Shown here: in pieces, positions 36,301-44,402 of the stretch
How positions within the stretch are numbered: the first letter of the stretch is position 1
Layout: the number at the start of each line of letters is the position of its first letter
Assembly (NCBI GenBank): GCA_964057225.1
Contig: OZ059898.1
Span: 3,472,001 to 3,536,000 of the forward strand
DNA length: 64,000 nt
DNA from: Auanema rhodensis
Taxonomy: Eukaryota > Nematoda > Chromadorea > Rhabditida > Rhabditidae
Direction: 5' to 3'
The notes under the pieces: model-generated
The model's database searches: none
What the model was told of the DNA's origin: nothing
What the model saw: only the letters and a program-made list of their open reading frames with translations
Translations under genes and position numbers: made by a program

Positions 36301-38634
36301 CAATATTTGGTATGAAGAGCGTAATCAAAGAGCGTTTGATTTTGATGAAGAGCTTTTGGAATATTGTAGGACAGATGTCCGTATTTTAACCAACTGTATG
36401 AAAGTTTACATGAAGTTGGCAACCGCCACCACTGGCTGGAACCCTGTCATACAGTGTATGACATTTGCCAGTTTCTCTTTATTCCAGGCAAGTTTTTTAA
36501 AATACAAGCATTTTCAAAACTAGTATATTACAGCTGAAAATGAATCATATTAAAAAGAACCAAGTGGGTATTCTGCCCGAGACTGGTTATTATGCCGGTC
36601 AAAAGCAGAGTATAATAGCCATAAAGTATATAAAATGGCTAGAACAAGGATTGGGGCGCCCATTAATGCATAAGCTTAATGGTGGCGAATTTGCAGTGAG
36701 AGTAGATGGCCATCGCTATCTACTCGATGCTTATGACCCCGTTGCCAATCATGGCTATGAGGTGAGTAATTTGTGATAAATGTAAAAAGTGCAAATTTTT
36801 GTAGATTAATGGTTGCATTTACCATGGTTGCCCCCAGTGCACCAACAAGAGCGCTATAGCACCAGGCAGAAATGGTGAAACAATGGAAGAGGTAATTGTG
36901 ACTTTTTTTTAATCATTTTAAGTTTTAAAATTTAGGTTTATGATAAAACCATGAAAAGGCTTGAAGCAATTCAAAGCCAAGGCATTAGTGTTACCACAGT
37001 GTGGGAGCACGAAATTAATGCTCAAATTTCGGCCAATGAAGAAATGGCGAAATTTATGCGTGAAACAAATGTTGTTACACGCTTGGCACCTAGAGATGCC
37101 TTTACCGGTGGCCGCACCCAGACATATAAGCTTTTGGCACAAGCTTCGGATAGATACTCGCTCGAGTATGTGGACTTTTGTTCACTATATCCATATGTCA
37201 CCGCTTTTGATGCCTATTACCCTGTAGGTAATCCCAAAGTTATTACTGAGGGTTTCAAAAGCTTTGAGACATGTTGCCCATACAAGGGGCTAGTAAAATG
37301 TGACGTGCTTGCACCCACAAATTTGCTGTACCCTGTATTAGGTACACGTATTGGCGGTAAACTAATTTTTACAAACTGCCGCACTTGTGCAGTCAAAAGT
37401 AAAAATGTAGCATGTGAGCACCAGAATGATGTAAATGCTAGAAAGCTGCATCTAACTGTGACACATGTTGAGCTCGAGTGTGCCATACAACGTGGCTATA
37501 AAGTGCTTCATGTGCATGAGGTGTGGCACTGGGAAGAATGGCAACAAGGCGGCCTGTTTAAAGAATTTGTACAAAAGTACATAAAAATTAAACAAGAGGC
37601 GTCGGGCTGGCCAAAGCCAAACATGACAGAGGAAGAAAAGGTATGTTTTAATAAAAGTATCACATTAAATAGAATTTTACAGGTAATATATCTCCAAGAA
37701 CACGAGGAGAACACTGGTGTTGCTCTGGAGAGCAATAAAATTGAAAAGAATGCTGCCATGCGTAGCATTGCCAAACTGCAGCTAAATAGGTTTGTAAACT
37801 TTTTAAAACAATACATTACAAATTTGCTTATAGTGTCTGGGGTAAAATGGGTCAAAGACCTGATAAAGCCCAAACCAAGATTATTGGTGTTGAGGACCCA
37901 GAAATTGGTAGGATCATTACTGATCCTGCAAGGGAACTCACTGGGTTCAAAATTGTGGATAATGTTGCGTACTGCACAACAGTACCAGAGGATTCACATT
38001 TGGCGCCACCGCCTTTTACAAATGTAGCTATTGCGGCCTATACAACCGCTCATGCAAGGCTACTATTGTATAAGGCAATGGAGAAAATTGGAAAGAATTT
38101 GGTGTATACAGGTAATTTTATACTTGTATTCAATTTAAACTTACATTATTTAGACACGGATTCTCTAATTTATCAAAGATGCCTAGATGAGCCAGATCCA
38201 ATTGAGGATATGAAGGGTGAATGGTTAGGTAAACTAACCTCTGAAATACCCGATGGTTGGTCAATGACCAAGTTTGTATCACCAGCGGCAAAAGTTTATA
38301 GTTATAAACTTGTAAATGCAGCTGGTGATGTAAAATATGTAACAAAGGCAAAGGGAGTGGTAAGTACGAGCTTTGACTTTTCAAATAATTTTATAATTTA
38401 CAGACGTTGGACCACACGGCAGCGTCAGTGGTAAACTTTGAAAGTATGGAGCGACTGGTTCGCGGTCTCGTTATGGATGGAGAGAAATTGGTTTTAAAAA
38501 CCAACACAACCTTGTTAAAGAGGCAACTCGGTGCCATATCCACAATGGATATGACAAAAAGTACTAGAGTCGTAATGGATAAACTTTGTTATCTTCAAGA
38601 TTATAGTACTTTACCCTACGGTTATTGTGAATAA
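33400..38634 (+). CDS. POLB: Protein-primed DNA polymerase B (14 exons)
   Basis: Replicates the element from a protein primer, in the nucleus if host splicing is used. Exons: 33400-33461, 33508-33564, 33611-33733, 33779-33860, 34407-35441, 35486-35659, 35705-36487, 36534-36761, 36805-36891, 36936-37640, 37683-37789, 37834-38111, 38154-38359, 38404-38634; total 1,385 residues. All 13 joins keep frame. Order: SUMO-interacting-like motif 70-82; OTU-like fold with DTHC Cys262 and NNHY His371; Cys-rich zinc region about 389-495; exonuclease motifs YDFET (516), HNGSRFD (599-604), YCRTD (731-735); polymerase motif A VDFCSLYP (Asp957), motif B KLQLNS (1143-1148), motif C DTDS (1241-1244), then a KAKG motif. 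All catalytic residues are present. ATGs at 33412 and 33448 are in frame and are alternative starts. The first four exons, joined through a 546-bp intron, are the least certain part. Confidence 0.93.
33861..34406 (+). other. Long POLB intron (546 bp)
   Basis: Inferred GT...AG intron in phase 0 (GAG|gtgcga ... attatag|TGG). All other POLB introns are 42-46 bp. It contains three decayed copies of a T-rich unit beginning TTTACAT near 33873, 34004 and 34101, and a TATAAAAG at 34244-34251 that could serve an alternative promoter. A transcript from there would start translation at an in-frame ATG near 34500 and lack the SUMO-motif exons. Confidence 0.6.
36488..36533 (+). other. GC-AG intron in POLB
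   Basis: The 46-bp gap has donor CAG|GCAAGT, the standard consensus for the minor GC-AG intron class, and acceptor TTACAG. Reading through it meets a stop (TAG at 36522-36524). Removing it joins the exonuclease part to the KKNQVGILP region in frame. Confidence 0.85.
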
Positions 38635-38771
38635 TATATTTGAATTTATAAATTTTTATCTTGTATATATTTGTATTTATAAAATTTTATCATTGTACAT
38701 GTATTTATTTTTAAAAATAGTTGTATTAATAAATTTTATTCTTAAATCTTTTAAAGAATTTATTACATACA
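38635..38771. terminator. Convergent 3' ends of POLB and MCP
   Basis: An AT-rich spacer of 137 bp. AATAAA at 38728-38733 serves POLB on +. On -, AATAAA at 38759-38764 (8 bases past the MCP stop) and 38704-38709 can serve MCP. The two transcripts are expected to overlap here. Confidence 0.7.
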
Positions 38772-40100
38772 TTACAAACTGGTATCAATATATGGAGCAC
38801 GATTGTTGTCAATGGAAAGAATAGAGTCATACTCTGCATAAACAATTGCATATAAGCCCTCTTGCGGCGTTTGTTGACCAAATTCCAATTTCAAGGCTAC
38901 ATTACCTTGTCGTATAACATCAAATAACTCTGACGAATGCACAGTAGGAGAAATATCAAATACAAAAAATGTGAAACCAGCTTTATACATTGCTGGTGTA
39001 ATACCATTGGATGAATCTGTACGACCAAGTCCCAAACCTTCCAGCATGTCAATATATGCTGTGGCATAGGAAGATCGCCATTCTAAATTATAAGGACGGG
39101 TAGGTATTACCCTATTGTTGAGCGTCAAGTATATATTTTTCAAATCAAACGGTTTAAAGTTGAATGGTTTAAAAGTACCATTATAGGCGTGTGCGCCAAC
39201 AAGACCTACTACAACACGTTTTGGTGTGTGAGACGTGAATAATATATTATTAGGTGAATCCAAGCGGCCTCCTTCTATGAAATAAGAGCGCATTTTCACT
39301 GATGTCATGGGGTAGTGTATTCGATCCTTTGCGAGTTTATCTTCTATAGCCATAGCTAATCCAGCGTTTAGATCAAACTCTTGAATGAGCAAATGTACAT
39401 CGCTGATATCTACTTTCAAATTTGGAAACTCCTCCTTTAATGTAGTATCCTTGTTTTCATTATTCCAGCCTAGAGTGTCAATTAAAAAGTTATCACGGTT
39501 TGGATATGCAGTTAGCTCCATTTTTGAATAGTTTACAAACAGTCGCTCTTGATTAAATAGGTCGATACTGACGGGAGCAGCCATCTCACACAATATGCCA
39601 TTTTTTACAAGTGCTTGACGCGTTCTAAATCCAGCACTGGATGCATTATCTATATATCTATCAGCATAATAGCCTGATATGGCAAGTTTGCTCTCTTTAA
39701 CATCGTTGCTATACATTAAAATATTCTCGATATATGTTTTATAGGCATGATTCACGGTAGAGTCATACACGCTAACATCACCAATTTTCAAATGATACGA
39801 ATGTATTAAACTGGCAGCAAATTGTTGACATGGTGCAAAAACAAGGTTGTCTGGTACTGGATCACCGTTTGTGGTTACAATTTTAAATTTTACATTCAAC
39901 CAACATCTTCTCAGATTGAGGAATGATTTGGAATTTTGAGCTATAACAAATTCCCATGGTCCTTGAGGAAGAAACGTATTTTTCAAAGGGACTTGTACAG
40001 TACGAGTAGACTCTACACCTAATGCCGACGCTGGTATATCACCATAGTTGATATTAGGTAAAAGGGCTTGTGCTGATTTTGAATCTATCAATTTAGCCAT
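38772..40100 (-). CDS. MCP: Major capsid protein (double jelly-roll, PY-type)
   Basis: 442 residues, close to the size of Polinton major capsid proteins, which form the hexon-like trimers of an icosahedral shell. Assignment rests on overall family resemblance: the N-terminal stretch with FVIAQNSKSFLNLRRCWLNV and the following YHLKIGDVSVYDS resemble the first strands of the first jelly roll, and the gene lies beside the core-like protein, protease and penton genes. No transmembrane segment or intron is visible. The ATG follows the stop codon of the upstream core-like gene with no gap (TAAATG), so both may sit on one mRNA. It converges on POLB. No structural comparison was possible here. Confidence 0.85.
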   Translation of the reverse strand: MAKLIDSKSAQALLPNINYGDIPASALGVESTRTVQVPLKNTFLPQGPWEFVIAQNSKSFLNLRRCWLNVKFKIVTTNGDPVPDNLVFAPCQQFAASLIHSYHLKIGDVSVYDSTVNHAYKTYIENILMYSNDVKESKLAISGYYADRYIDNASSAGFRTRQALVKNGILCEMAAPVSIDLFNQERLFVNYSKMELTAYPNRDNFLIDTLGWNNENKDTTLKEEFPNLKVDISDVHLLIQEFDLNAGLAMAIEDKLAKDRIHYPMTSVKMRSYFIEGGRLDSPNNILFTSHTPKRVVVGLVGAHAYNGTFKPFNFKPFDLKNIYLTLNNRVIPTRPYNLEWRSSYATAYIDMLEGLGLGRTDSSNGITPAMYKAGFTFFVFDISPTVHSSELFDVIRQGNVALKLEFGQQTPQEGLYAIVYAEYDSILSIDNNRAPYIDTSL

Positions 40101-40553
40101 TTAAATGTGAAACGACCGCTCACGAGTGATGCACAACCGCTTATGAGGTTTTGTGGTTTTGCGTCGTCGCCGTTTGCCCAAGCCGGTAAGATCTCGTATA
40201 GCTTGCCGGCCGGCTGTTTTAAGAGTTTCCTTGATATTATCGCCTTTCAGCACCCCATCGACAATTTCATTACCAGTTTTCAGCAACTGTCCGCCAAGAG
40301 GTGAATTTACAACTGGACTTTTGCTTACAGCACTGGATAAGGCGTTTCTTCCGGCATTGATGAGATTTTGGGCTATAGGTGATTGAATGATGCGTGGTAG
40401 AAATGATGCCAAAGTTGCCAAAATACCACCCAAACCATGACCCCTCTGCATTCCACGTTGAAACATCATTCCGCTAAATGGGGCGCCACCCATTTGTTGA
40501 TTTAAAAGTGTTGTCCATTGAATAGAGTTGACATCCAAAAGGAGGTGCGGCAT
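40101..40553 (-). CDS. Basic core-like virion protein (adenovirus pX/pVI-like)
   Basis: 150 residues from the ATG at 40553; the open frame extends four codons upstream without an ATG. The N-terminal third has a Met/Gly-rich segment (MMFQRGMQRGHGLGGILATL), followed by an amphipathic or hydrophobic stretch, and the C-terminus is strongly basic (GKRRRRKTTKPHKR). That pattern is shared by the small basic and membrane-active core proteins of adenoviruses and Polinton-like viruses, which are normally cut by the adenain protease. The protease gene starts only 51 bp away in the opposite direction. Role inferred from composition and position: DNA condensation and/or membrane disruption. Confidence 0.65.
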   Translation of the reverse strand: MPHLLLDVNSIQWTTLLNQQMGGAPFSGMMFQRGMQRGHGLGGILATLASFLPRIIQSPIAQNLINAGRNALSSAVSKSPVVNSPLGGQLLKTGNEIVDGVLKGDNIKETLKTAGRQAIRDLTGLGKRRRRKTTKPHKRLCITRERSFHI

Positions 40554-40604
40554 ATCGAACCGCACGCGCGCAATACAAAAGTTACACTAGATCATTCTAC
40601 TAAA
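40554..40604. promoter_or_regulatory. 51-bp divergent promoter region, core protein / protease
   Basis: Only 51 bp separate the ATG of the core-like gene (-) from the ATG of the protease gene (+). It holds a CG-rich run (GCACGCGCGC, 40561-40570), unlike the AT-rich rest of the element, and no TATA box. Transcription for at least one gene must therefore start inside this spacer or inside the opposite gene. Confidence 0.5.
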
Positions 40605-41060
40605 ATGTATTCGTCTGAAATAGTATCACTATTGCAATCTGTCCCCAGCACTCGGAAACTATTCCTCGGTGTATATAGCGCTGATACTCTACCCAAAACG
40701 CGTCGTAAAAACTTTGCACTTGTCGTAAATACTGACACACATGATAAGCCAGGCACACATTGGCAGGTCATCTTTGTCCGTAACAAGCAAGCCTATTTTT
40801 TCTGTAGCTTGGGATATAAAATGAACAAGTACATTCAAAATTATCTGGCCAAATATAAAAAGGTAAAAATTAATACTTGCAAACCACAACGTTTAATTGA
40901 ATACACTTGTGGTGGCTATGTGGTATTTGTAATACTAATGTTGTCGGCTGGTAATTCATTTGAAAGCATTTGTTCATTTTTTAAACTATTGAAAAATGAT
41001 GATGTCTTTATTAAAGCGTTTATGCATAAAGTATTCGACTATAAATTGGCTACTATATAA
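40605..41060 (+). CDS. PRO: Adenain-like cysteine protease
   Basis: 151 residues from the ATG at 40605, shorter than adenovirus protease (about 200) but usual for Polintons. Family landmarks are in order: FLGVYSADTLP (20-30), ALVVNTD (38-44), PGTHWQVIF with the catalytic His52, then YFFCSLG (64-70), PQ with Gln95 (oxyanion hole) and TCGGYVVF with the nucleophile Cys102. Oddity: the position after the His strand that normally holds an Asp or Glu (YFDS-G type motif) is Cys67. The protease should process virion proteins during maturation. The first of three closely spaced + genes (protease, membrane protein, zinc finger) with 41-bp gaps. Confidence 0.88.
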   Translation: MYSSEIVSLLQSVPSTRKLFLGVYSADTLPKTRRKNFALVVNTDTHDKPGTHWQVIFVRNKQAYFFCSLGYKMNKYIQNYLAKYKKVKINTCKPQRLIEYTCGGYVVFVILMLSAGNSFESICSFFKLLKNDDVFIKAFMHKVFDYKLATI

Positions 41061-41101
41061 GAAATTTGTCATTAATAACCTGCTACATTACGTGGTCAGT
41101 T

Positions 41102-41272
41102 ATGAATATTCCTTGTCACTGTGAATTATGTGTCAAATACACGTTGGAGCAATCTAAACCAGCGCCTTTATACAGGAGAATGTTGAAATGTATTTCAGTG
41201 CCATTTATTAAAGGTATAGCATTGGGATTGGGCTTTTGTACAACACTAGTCATATTATTGCTCATTATATAA
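41102..41272 (+). CDS. Small membrane protein with CHCELC motif
   Basis: 56 residues from the ATG at 41102. The N-terminus has CHCELC (residues 5-10), the middle is basic (YRRMLK), and residues about 35-56 form one hydrophobic segment rich in Gly then Leu/Ile, ending three residues from a membrane-anchor-like LLLII. It probably spans a membrane with the cysteine motif on the other side. It lies between protease and zinc-finger genes, so a virion or egress role is possible. I do not recognise a family. Confidence 0.6.
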   Translation: MNIPCHCELCVKYTLEQSKPAPLYRRMLKCISVPFIKGIALGLGFCTTLVILLLII

Positions 41273-41313
41273 AAGTGGGTTGATTGCGTGTGGTCGTTTT
41301 TCATTTTCCTCTA

Positions 41314-41778
41314 ATGGAACTTTTATGTAACAAATATTGTGGTACATGCAAGGAAATATTTTCTTCAACCAAGCATTTTAGTGATCACGTTTTGAAAAGA
41401 CATGCAGGGATTCAACCCATATGTAACAATTATATCAGCAATGCTGACTTTATTCAAAAATATGGACATTTGGATGGTGTTCGTAGACGTTTGTGCCCTC
41501 ATTGTAGTGAAACTTTTGGAACAAGATTCAATTGTGAGCGTCATATTCGGCGTATTCATAATAATAATGGAACGAATGGTGAAGATGGTGATGGAAATGA
41601 TACCAGCAAACCCTTTGAAAAAGCTGAGGAGTTTGTACATTCAACCCAATCAAAAAGATGCCGCAGCAATAGTGACGGAGAACATTCACAACACGAGCCG
41701 AGCGACAAACAAAACTGCCCTAAACTATCTTTTAAACCTTCGAAAATAAAAATGTGGTATTGTATAACTGTTGAATAA
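41314..41778 (+). CDS. Two-finger C2H2 zinc-finger protein
   Basis: 154 residues from the ATG at 41314. Two C2H2 fingers: CGTCKEIFSSTKHFSDHVLKRH (Cys9/Cys12 to the two His) and CPHCSETFGTRFNCERHIRRIH, separated by about 30 residues. The second half is hydrophilic, Asn/Asp/Ser-rich, with basic KRCRS and a Lys-rich end. A DNA-binding regulator of element genes is the simplest reading, but the target is unknown. The stop codon is part of an AATAAA signal at 41774-41779. The gene converges on the minor capsid gene with 5 bp between stop codons. Confidence 0.75.
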   Translation: MELLCNKYCGTCKEIFSSTKHFSDHVLKRHAGIQPICNNYISNADFIQKYGHLDGVRRRLCPHCSETFGTRFNCERHIRRIHNNNGTNGEDGDGNDTSKPFEKAEEFVHSTQSKRCRSNSDGEHSQHEPSDKQNCPKLSFKPSKIKMWYCITVE

Positions 41779-41788
41779 AACGTTTATT
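41774..41788. terminator. Interlocked poly(A) signals of convergent genes
   Basis: AATAAA at 41774-41779 (+) overlaps the zinc-finger stop codon, and AATAAA on - at 41783-41788 overlaps the minor capsid stop codon. With cleavage 10-30 bases downstream, each mRNA must end inside the other coding region. Confidence 0.8.
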
Positions 41789-42641
41789 TCATATTTTTAA
41801 CATGTAATGTAACAACAGTAGAACCATAATTAAATTGCATAGGACGACCAAATTCATCTAAAATTTCAATACGTATGGTATCGAGTGTTTGTCTAGTGAT
41901 TGGTACATAACGAATAGGATTAAATGTTTTGGCAATCATTTTACCAAATTCAGTAGGAGGTGGTACAGGTAAACATGCAAGTAAATTAGCTTTCACATTA
42001 CCAAGAATGGAATATTCTACAATATCACAATATATATACATTGTATTAATGTTATTTGAAAAATCAATGGGACGCCTGGCTATTATTGTATCGTTGATGT
42101 TTTTATTTTCAAAACCAAGAAAATATGCAAAATCATCACCAAGCGTTGCATTCAACAATAGTCTCTTGCTTGTTACAAACTCTATGCGCTGCAATGTTTT
42201 GTTAAACTGAAATGTGGCGTCTGCGAGCATTTCCTCCACTAGCTTAGCCTCAACCTGGCGATTATTATACCACTTTTTTACATCTTCATCTTTATCTATT
42301 AAACTTTTTATACGTGCTTCTTCCTCAGCTCCAAGAGGCTTTGTATTGTTGGCGATAAATGATTCTCTTCCAGCGTTGATTCCGCGTATTATTTCATCAC
42401 CATTTGCATAGTTGCCTTTAGGCAAGTGTAGAATAAATTTTCTATTGGAAAAACGTAGTGTATAAGATAAATCTTTTTGAACATTTAATATAGAACAAGG
42501 AAAAATGATGTCTGTCAGCCCAATGCAATATCTATTATTGCGTAGCCTTAGTGTTTCAGGTAATCTGGTAAGAAACACTGATGATGTATTACTTTTTTCA
42601 GAGTCAACTGATGATGGAAGAGTAATGTAAAAATCATCCAT
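41784..42641 (-). CDS. mCP: Minor capsid / penton protein (single jelly-roll, PX-type)
   Basis: 285 residues. The protein resembles the Polinton minor capsid family thought to fill the capsid vertices: N-terminal FYITLPSSVDSEKSNTSSVF, then RLPETLRLRNNRYCIGLTDI, a long middle insertion (about 95-150, charged), and the characteristic C-terminal block with YCDIVEYSILGNVKANLLA and PITRQTLDTIRIEILDEFGR. No intron, signal peptide or membrane segment is visible. It is transcribed away from the ATPase through a 79-bp spacer with a central palindrome. Family assignment rests on sequence pattern and the usual neighbourhood. Confidence 0.85.
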   Translation of the reverse strand: MDDFYITLPSSVDSEKSNTSSVFLTRLPETLRLRNNRYCIGLTDIIFPCSILNVQKDLSYTLRFSNRKFILHLPKGNYANGDEIIRGINAGRESFIANNTKPLGAEEEARIKSLIDKDEDVKKWYNNRQVEAKLVEEMLADATFQFNKTLQRIEFVTSKRLLLNATLGDDFAYFLGFENKNINDTIIARRPIDFSNNINTMYIYCDIVEYSILGNVKANLLACLPVPPPTEFGKMIAKTFNPIRYVPITRQTLDTIRIEILDEFGRPMQFNYGSTVVTLHVKNMK

Positions 42642-42720
42642 GACAAACCACCACTTGATACGTGTACACTATTGCAAATGAAATCATTTGCATTTTAGGT
42701 ACATTTACGAGTGGTTGATT
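42642..42720. promoter_or_regulatory. Divergent promoter region, minor capsid / ATPase
   Basis: 79 bp between two divergent ATGs. A 20-bp palindrome lies at its centre (see 42673-42692). No TATA box is seen on either strand. Confidence 0.6.
42673..42692. promoter_or_regulatory. Central palindrome with POU octamer
   Basis: TGCAAATGA-AA-TCATTTGCA: perfect 9-bp arms, 2-base spacer. The right arm with the next base gives a perfect octamer ATTTGCAT at 42686-42693, the known site of POU/Oct proteins; the left arm gives ATTGCAAAT. Its centre (42682.5) is within 2 bp of the midpoint of the two start codons (42681). Confidence 0.7.
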
Positions 42721-43368
42721 ATGGTTTTCAGCTTCAAACTACCCAGTCAGACAACTGTAATAGGTGCTACCCAATGCGGTAAAACAACCCTCATAAAGCA
42801 CATATGTGAAAATACTGAAAAGTTTTTCAACGTCCCCATTGATAGAATATTCTGGTTCAGTCAATGTGGGTCATCGTCAGGTGTACCAATAAATGATGAG
42901 CGTTTAATAATCATTCAAGGGCCTCCTGATCCTGATTTGATAAAAGAACAAAAGGGAGTAAATACTATACTAGTGCTGGATGATTTGATGAACTTTTTTT
43001 CATCGAATAAAGCAGCAAAGGAATTACTCAACAACATTTTTACAGTATGGGCTCATCACTGGAATTTGGCAGTGTTTAATCTTGTGCAAGCGGCATTTCA
43101 ACTGGACAGGACCAGTCGAATCAATAGTACATATATAATACTGATGAAAAGTCATTCAGATATATTACAAATACGTAATTGTCTGCAGCAATTATTTGGG
43201 CCACGTTTCAAAAATGCTCTAGAGGCGTATGATGATGCAATGTCTACTCCCTATAGTCATTTACTGATTGACAATCATCCTTTAACAAGTGAGAAGCAGC
43301 GTATACTATCTGATATAACAGCGGAGAACCCTATTGTTTATGTTGCCAGAAATGTGTTTAGTGTTTAA
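42721..43368 (+). CDS. ATP: Genome-packaging ATPase (FtsK/HerA type)
   Basis: 215 residues from the ATG at 42721. Walker A GATQCGKTT (15-23), Walker B ILVLDD (83-88), and the downstream His/Asn strand ending NLVQ with Gln123 in the sensor position, all typical of the A32-like packaging ATPases of Polintons and large DNA viruses. It should power DNA entry into the capsid. First gene of a + cluster: the next start is 12 bp after this stop, then overlaps follow. All catalytic motifs are intact. Confidence 0.92.
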   Translation: MVFSFKLPSQTTVIGATQCGKTTLIKHICENTEKFFNVPIDRIFWFSQCGSSSGVPINDERLIIIQGPPDPDLIKEQKGVNTILVLDDLMNFFSSNKAAKELLNNIFTVWAHHWNLAVFNLVQAAFQLDRTSRINSTYIILMKSHSDILQIRNCLQQLFGPRFKNALEAYDDAMSTPYSHLLIDNHPLTSEKQRILSDITAENPIVYVARNVFSV

Positions 43369-43380
43369 AGTGCTTGTTCA

Positions 43381-43689
43381 ATGAGTGGTCGTATTTTGTC
43401 AAATTTCAACTTTTTGTCTTCTTGCGCCAAAACTCCTTGTTCTGTTTCCTCATTTTCTTTTGCACAAATTGAAATTATTGTTGAAATTGTATTTAATATT
43501 GTGAAAAATAATAATTTTCTTTTAACTAACAAGGAATATAAAACCCTCTTGCCCATATCTTCATTATTACGTCAAATAGCTTTGATACGCACACCGGAAA
43601 AGGCTAAATCATTATTGGCAACGCTTTCACACAAACAATTGAAAACAATAGTTACATGTGGTATTGCCTATTTTGGTTTTAAATCATGA
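43381..43689 (+). CDS. Small helical protein, conserved in Polintons by pattern
   Basis: 102 residues. The N-terminal half is Ser/Cys-rich then hydrophobic (FAQIEIIVEIVFNIV), and the C-terminal half has a Leu-rich helical pattern (LLRQIALIRTPEKAKSLLAT) followed by KQLKTIVTCGIAYF. Short proteins with this kind of 'R-x-x-LL ... L' helix pattern are common beside the ATPase in Polintons, but I cannot name a function. The ATG follows the ATPase stop by 12 bp, and the stop overlaps the next gene in ATGA. It could be a virion or packaging accessory. Confidence 0.65.
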   Translation: MSGRILSNFNFLSSCAKTPCSVSSFSFAQIEIIVEIVFNIVKNNNFLLTNKEYKTLLPISSLLRQIALIRTPEKAKSLLATLSHKQLKTIVTCGIAYFGFKS

Positions 43690-44402
43690 AGCTCAACCAT
43701 AAATATCGACTAATTCCTGTCGACGAGGAAACAATTAATATAGACAAGTTTGATGCAGAGCTCAAGCTTTTACGAGAAAATAGAGCTATACCCGACTATA
43801 AAAAGGCTGAACTATACGAAGACTTGATTGCTCGTCTCAAAAACTATAGAGAAAGTATAGATGCGCCCATATCAGTACAAGTGGAAAATGTTGATCCACC
43901 TCTATTGCCAGAATACAAGTTGCCAAGAAAGTATAACAATTTGTGGGAGAAATTTCCAGAGGTGCGCACAAACAAGAATAACCAACTTGTGATTAATAAT
44001 GAGGCTGTACCAAACACGAATATTACAAAAATTTTAGATTTTGTATTGGATAAAACAAAAACGGAGCCCAATGGATTTTCAGTCTTGTCAAAGTTTTTAG
44101 CCAGTAAAGGCGTACCAAGTTCTAACAAGAAACAAACTAGAAGAGAGTCGGCTGACAATGATTCAGTTGACGTTGTAACTAGAGCTGAACCGGCTGTTAC
44201 AGACTTGGACTCTACTATATTACCTAGAACGCCTCGTCATCGTAAAGCTGTTATTCGATATTCACCATCACCGGTTCGTACACTCAAAAGTAAAAGGTCA
44301 AAGACTTTTGATACTGCCGCCGAATCATATTACACACCACAAGAAGGAGACTCACAGAATGGCCAAGGTCGTAAAAGGTTCTACATTAGATTATGGAAAT
44401 GA
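43686..44402 (+). CDS. Conserved hypothetical Polinton protein
   Basis: 238 residues. N-terminal YRLIPVDEETINIDKF and a charged helical region (FDAELKLLRENRAIPDYKKAELYEDLIARLK), a middle block with PEYKLPRKYNNLWEKFPEV and a possible C-terminal helical domain, then a long Ser/Thr/Lys/Arg-rich tail with several S/T-P sites (RTPRHRK, YSPSPVR) and basic runs. The opening 'LVP-type' segment resembles proteins encoded in many Polintons; function unknown. The start overlaps the previous stop (ATGA), and the last 44 bp overlap the integrase start in another frame. The tail may bind DNA or be phosphorylated by proline-directed kinases (inference). Confidence 0.7.
   Translation: MKLNHKYRLIPVDEETINIDKFDAELKLLRENRAIPDYKKAELYEDLIARLKNYRESIDAPISVQVENVDPPLLPEYKLPRKYNNLWEKFPEVRTNKNNQLVINNEAVPNTNITKILDFVLDKTKTEPNGFSVLSKFLASKGVPSSNKKQTRRESADNDSVDVVTRAEPAVTDLDSTILPRTPRHRKAVIRYSPSPVRTLKSKRSKTFDTAAESYYTPQEGDSQNGQGRKRFYIRLWK

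Noticed and set aside
34385-37873. Minus-strand open frames opposite POLB and other genes
   Set aside because: They are shadows of strongly supported genes, with no recognisable motifs or promoter signals.
35442-38403. Reading POLB as a pseudogene broken by many stops and frameshifts
   Set aside because: Every interruption has splice-type ends, nearly constant length, and removal restores frame across conserved motifs; random damage would not do that.
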